Positions 63,061 through 64,000 of a stretch of 64,000 nucleotides of DNA are shown one piece after another. The translations under genes were made by a program, and so were the position numbers. Under the pieces are notes generated by a model that saw nothing but the letters and a program-made list of their open reading frames with translations, ran no database searches and was not told the DNA's origin. Source of the DNA: Ramlibacter cellulosilyticus (GTDB lineage: Bacteria > Pseudomonadota > Gammaproteobacteria > Burkholderiales > Burkholderiaceae_C); contig NZ_JACORT010000009.1 of the NCBI RefSeq assembly GCF_014297465.1, positions 62,001-126,000 on the forward strand, given 5' to 3'. Positions within the stretch are counted from its first letter, which is position 1. Each line of letters begins with the position of its first letter.

Positions 63061-64000
63061 ATGGACAGACGCGAATGGCTGGCGGCCGCTGGGTCGGCCG
63101 TCCTGGTTTCGGCGTGCGGCGGGGGCAGCGAAGCCACCGGCGACCCTTCTTCCCTCATGGCGAAAGGCAGCCCTGGCAAGCCGCCGCTGGTGATCGGTCA
63201 CCGCGGCGCCTCGGGCCTGCGGCCGGAGCACACGCTGGCCTCGTACCAGCTGGCGATCGAGCAGGGCGCGGACTTCATCGAGCCCGACCTGGTGCTCACG
63301 AAGGACGGCTTCCTGGTGGCGCGGCACGAGCCGGTGCTGGACGCGACGACGGACGTGTCCGGCAAGTTCCCGCCGAGCCGCAAGTCCACGCGCAACCTCG
63401 ACGGCGTGCCGACCACGGCGTACTTCGCCAGCGACTTCACGCTCGCCGAAATCAAGACGCTGCGGGCGGTGCAGCCGAACGCGGCGCGGCCGCAGCAGTA
63501 CAACGGCCTGTTCGAGATCCCCACGCTCGATGAAGTGATCGCGCTGGCCAAGGCGGCGAAGGGCCGCGTGGGCATCTACCCCGAGATCAAGCACTCGACC
63601 TTCCATGCGGTGGAGCTCGGCTTCGGTGCCCACACCTTCGAGGACAAGCTGCTGGCGAAGCTGCACGCCGCCTTCGGCAAGGGCAAGGGCGCGCCGGTCT
63701 TCATCCAGTCCTTCGAGGTGGCCAACCTGCAGTACCTGCGCACGAAGACGAACATGCGCCTCGTGCAGCTGGTCGACGCCGACGACGTGAACCCGGACGG
63801 CAGCATGTCGCTGGTGCCGCCCTACCGCCAGCCCTACGACTTCGTCGTCAGCGGCGACCCGCGCACCTTCGCCGACCTGCTCACGCCCGCCGGGCTGGAC
63901 TTCGTGAAGACCTATGCCGACGCGATCGGCCCCTGGAAGCCCTACCTGGTGAAGACGGTCGCGGACGGCGTCGACCGCACCGGCGACGGCGTGCTCACGA
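63061..64000 (+). CDS. glpQ: Glycerophosphodiester phosphodiesterase (3' end outside window)
   Basis: GlpQ cleaves glycerophosphodiesters to glycerol 3-phosphate in the periplasm. At least 313 codons are visible, and the frame is open at the window end. The N-terminus is a signal sequence with a lipobox-like 'LVSACGGG'. The catalytic core shows '[20 protein letters not shown]' and the metal ligands in '[20 protein letters not shown]', then '[16 protein letters not shown]'. An insertion of about 60 residues before the '[10 protein letters not shown]' helix is typical of the periplasmic form. AGGAGG lies just before the ATG. Confidence 0.93.
   Translation, partial: MDRREWLAAAGSAVLVSACGGGSEATGDPSSLMAKGSPGKPPLVIGHRGASGLRPEHTLASYQLAIEQGADFIEPDLVLTKDGFLVARHEPVLDATTDVSGKFPPSRKSTRNLDGVPTTAYFASDFTLAEIKTLRAVQPNAARPQQYNGLFEIPTLDEVIALAKAAKGRVGIYPEIKHSTFHAVELGFGAHTFEDKLLAKLHAAFGKGKGAPVFIQSFEVANLQYLRTKTNMRLVQLVDADDVNPDGSMSLVPPYRQPYDFVVSGDPRTFADLLTPAGLDFVKTYADAIGPWKPYLVKTVADGVDRTGDGVLT

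Overview
The window is high-GC chromosomal DNA that reads as a betaproteobacterium of the order Burkholderiales, most likely family Comamonadaceae. The evidence is the combination of orphan Bug-type solute-binding proteins, a PilS-PilR pair next to AmpD, a CcsA-like protein and Ffh, a lysine/alanine-rich histone H1-like protein, a DUF4148-like exported peptide, and NrdR-box-controlled class Ia ribonucleotide reductase genes. The genus is inference. No rRNA, tRNA, CRISPR array, prophage or transposase was seen.

Region 1 (1-13082, + strand) is one tightly packed flagellar operon: flgA (cut by the window edge), flgH, flgI, flgB, flgC, fliE, fliF, a short protein in the fliG position, fliH, fliI, fliJ, a fliK-position gene, flgD, flgE, a SpoA-domain protein in the fliM position, fliN, fliO, fliP and a FliA-type sigma factor. 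Most junctions are 4-base stop/start overlaps. The switch (C-ring) components are not canonical, and fliQ, fliR, flhA, flhB, flgF, flgG, filament and motor genes are absent from the visible part. A DUF805 membrane protein gene follows.

Region 2 (13595-23975) holds a Fic/DUF4172 protein behind an array of palindromic half-sites, then a seven-gene minus-strand operon (20966 down to 14863). That operon encodes an outer-membrane barrel, four small exported proteins sharing an RVG[SA]-type motif, a PapD-like chaperone and an unknown exported protein. It looks like a surface-fibre assembly system related to chaperone-usher pili but lacking a recognisable FimD usher, and is the best candidate here for an under-described system. 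A QseB/QseC-like two-component system diverges from it and is followed by three 11-bp-phased hexamers and a small exported DUF4148-like protein.

Region 3 (24000-42765) is housekeeping and metabolic: htpG with a sigma-32-like promoter, an operon of two Bug proteins and a ModA-like protein, a fumarylacetoacetate-hydrolase-family enzyme, an SrkA-like kinase, ohrR-ohr, a DUF2334 lipoprotein, a crotonase, a GMC oxidoreductase, a hemerythrin-like protein, a GAF/split-barrel regulator with a second split-barrel protein and an ABC-2 exporter, phosphatidylserine decarboxylase and a zinc-ribbon membrane protein.

Region 4 (42775-64000) contains AMP nucleosidase, a small unknown protein, a FecR-domain/coiled-coil protein, glutathione reductase, an MlaE-MlaD-lipoprotein set without an ATPase, an AlkB-like dioxygenase, a histone H1-like protein, nrdB and nrdA, ampD, pilR-pilS, a PP0621-like protein, a CcsA-like protein, ffh, and a glycerophosphodiester phosphodiesterase cut by the window end. 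Long palindromic repeats fill four convergent gene gaps (near 26.3, 30.0, 37.6 and 50.7 kb) and may act as bidirectional terminators.
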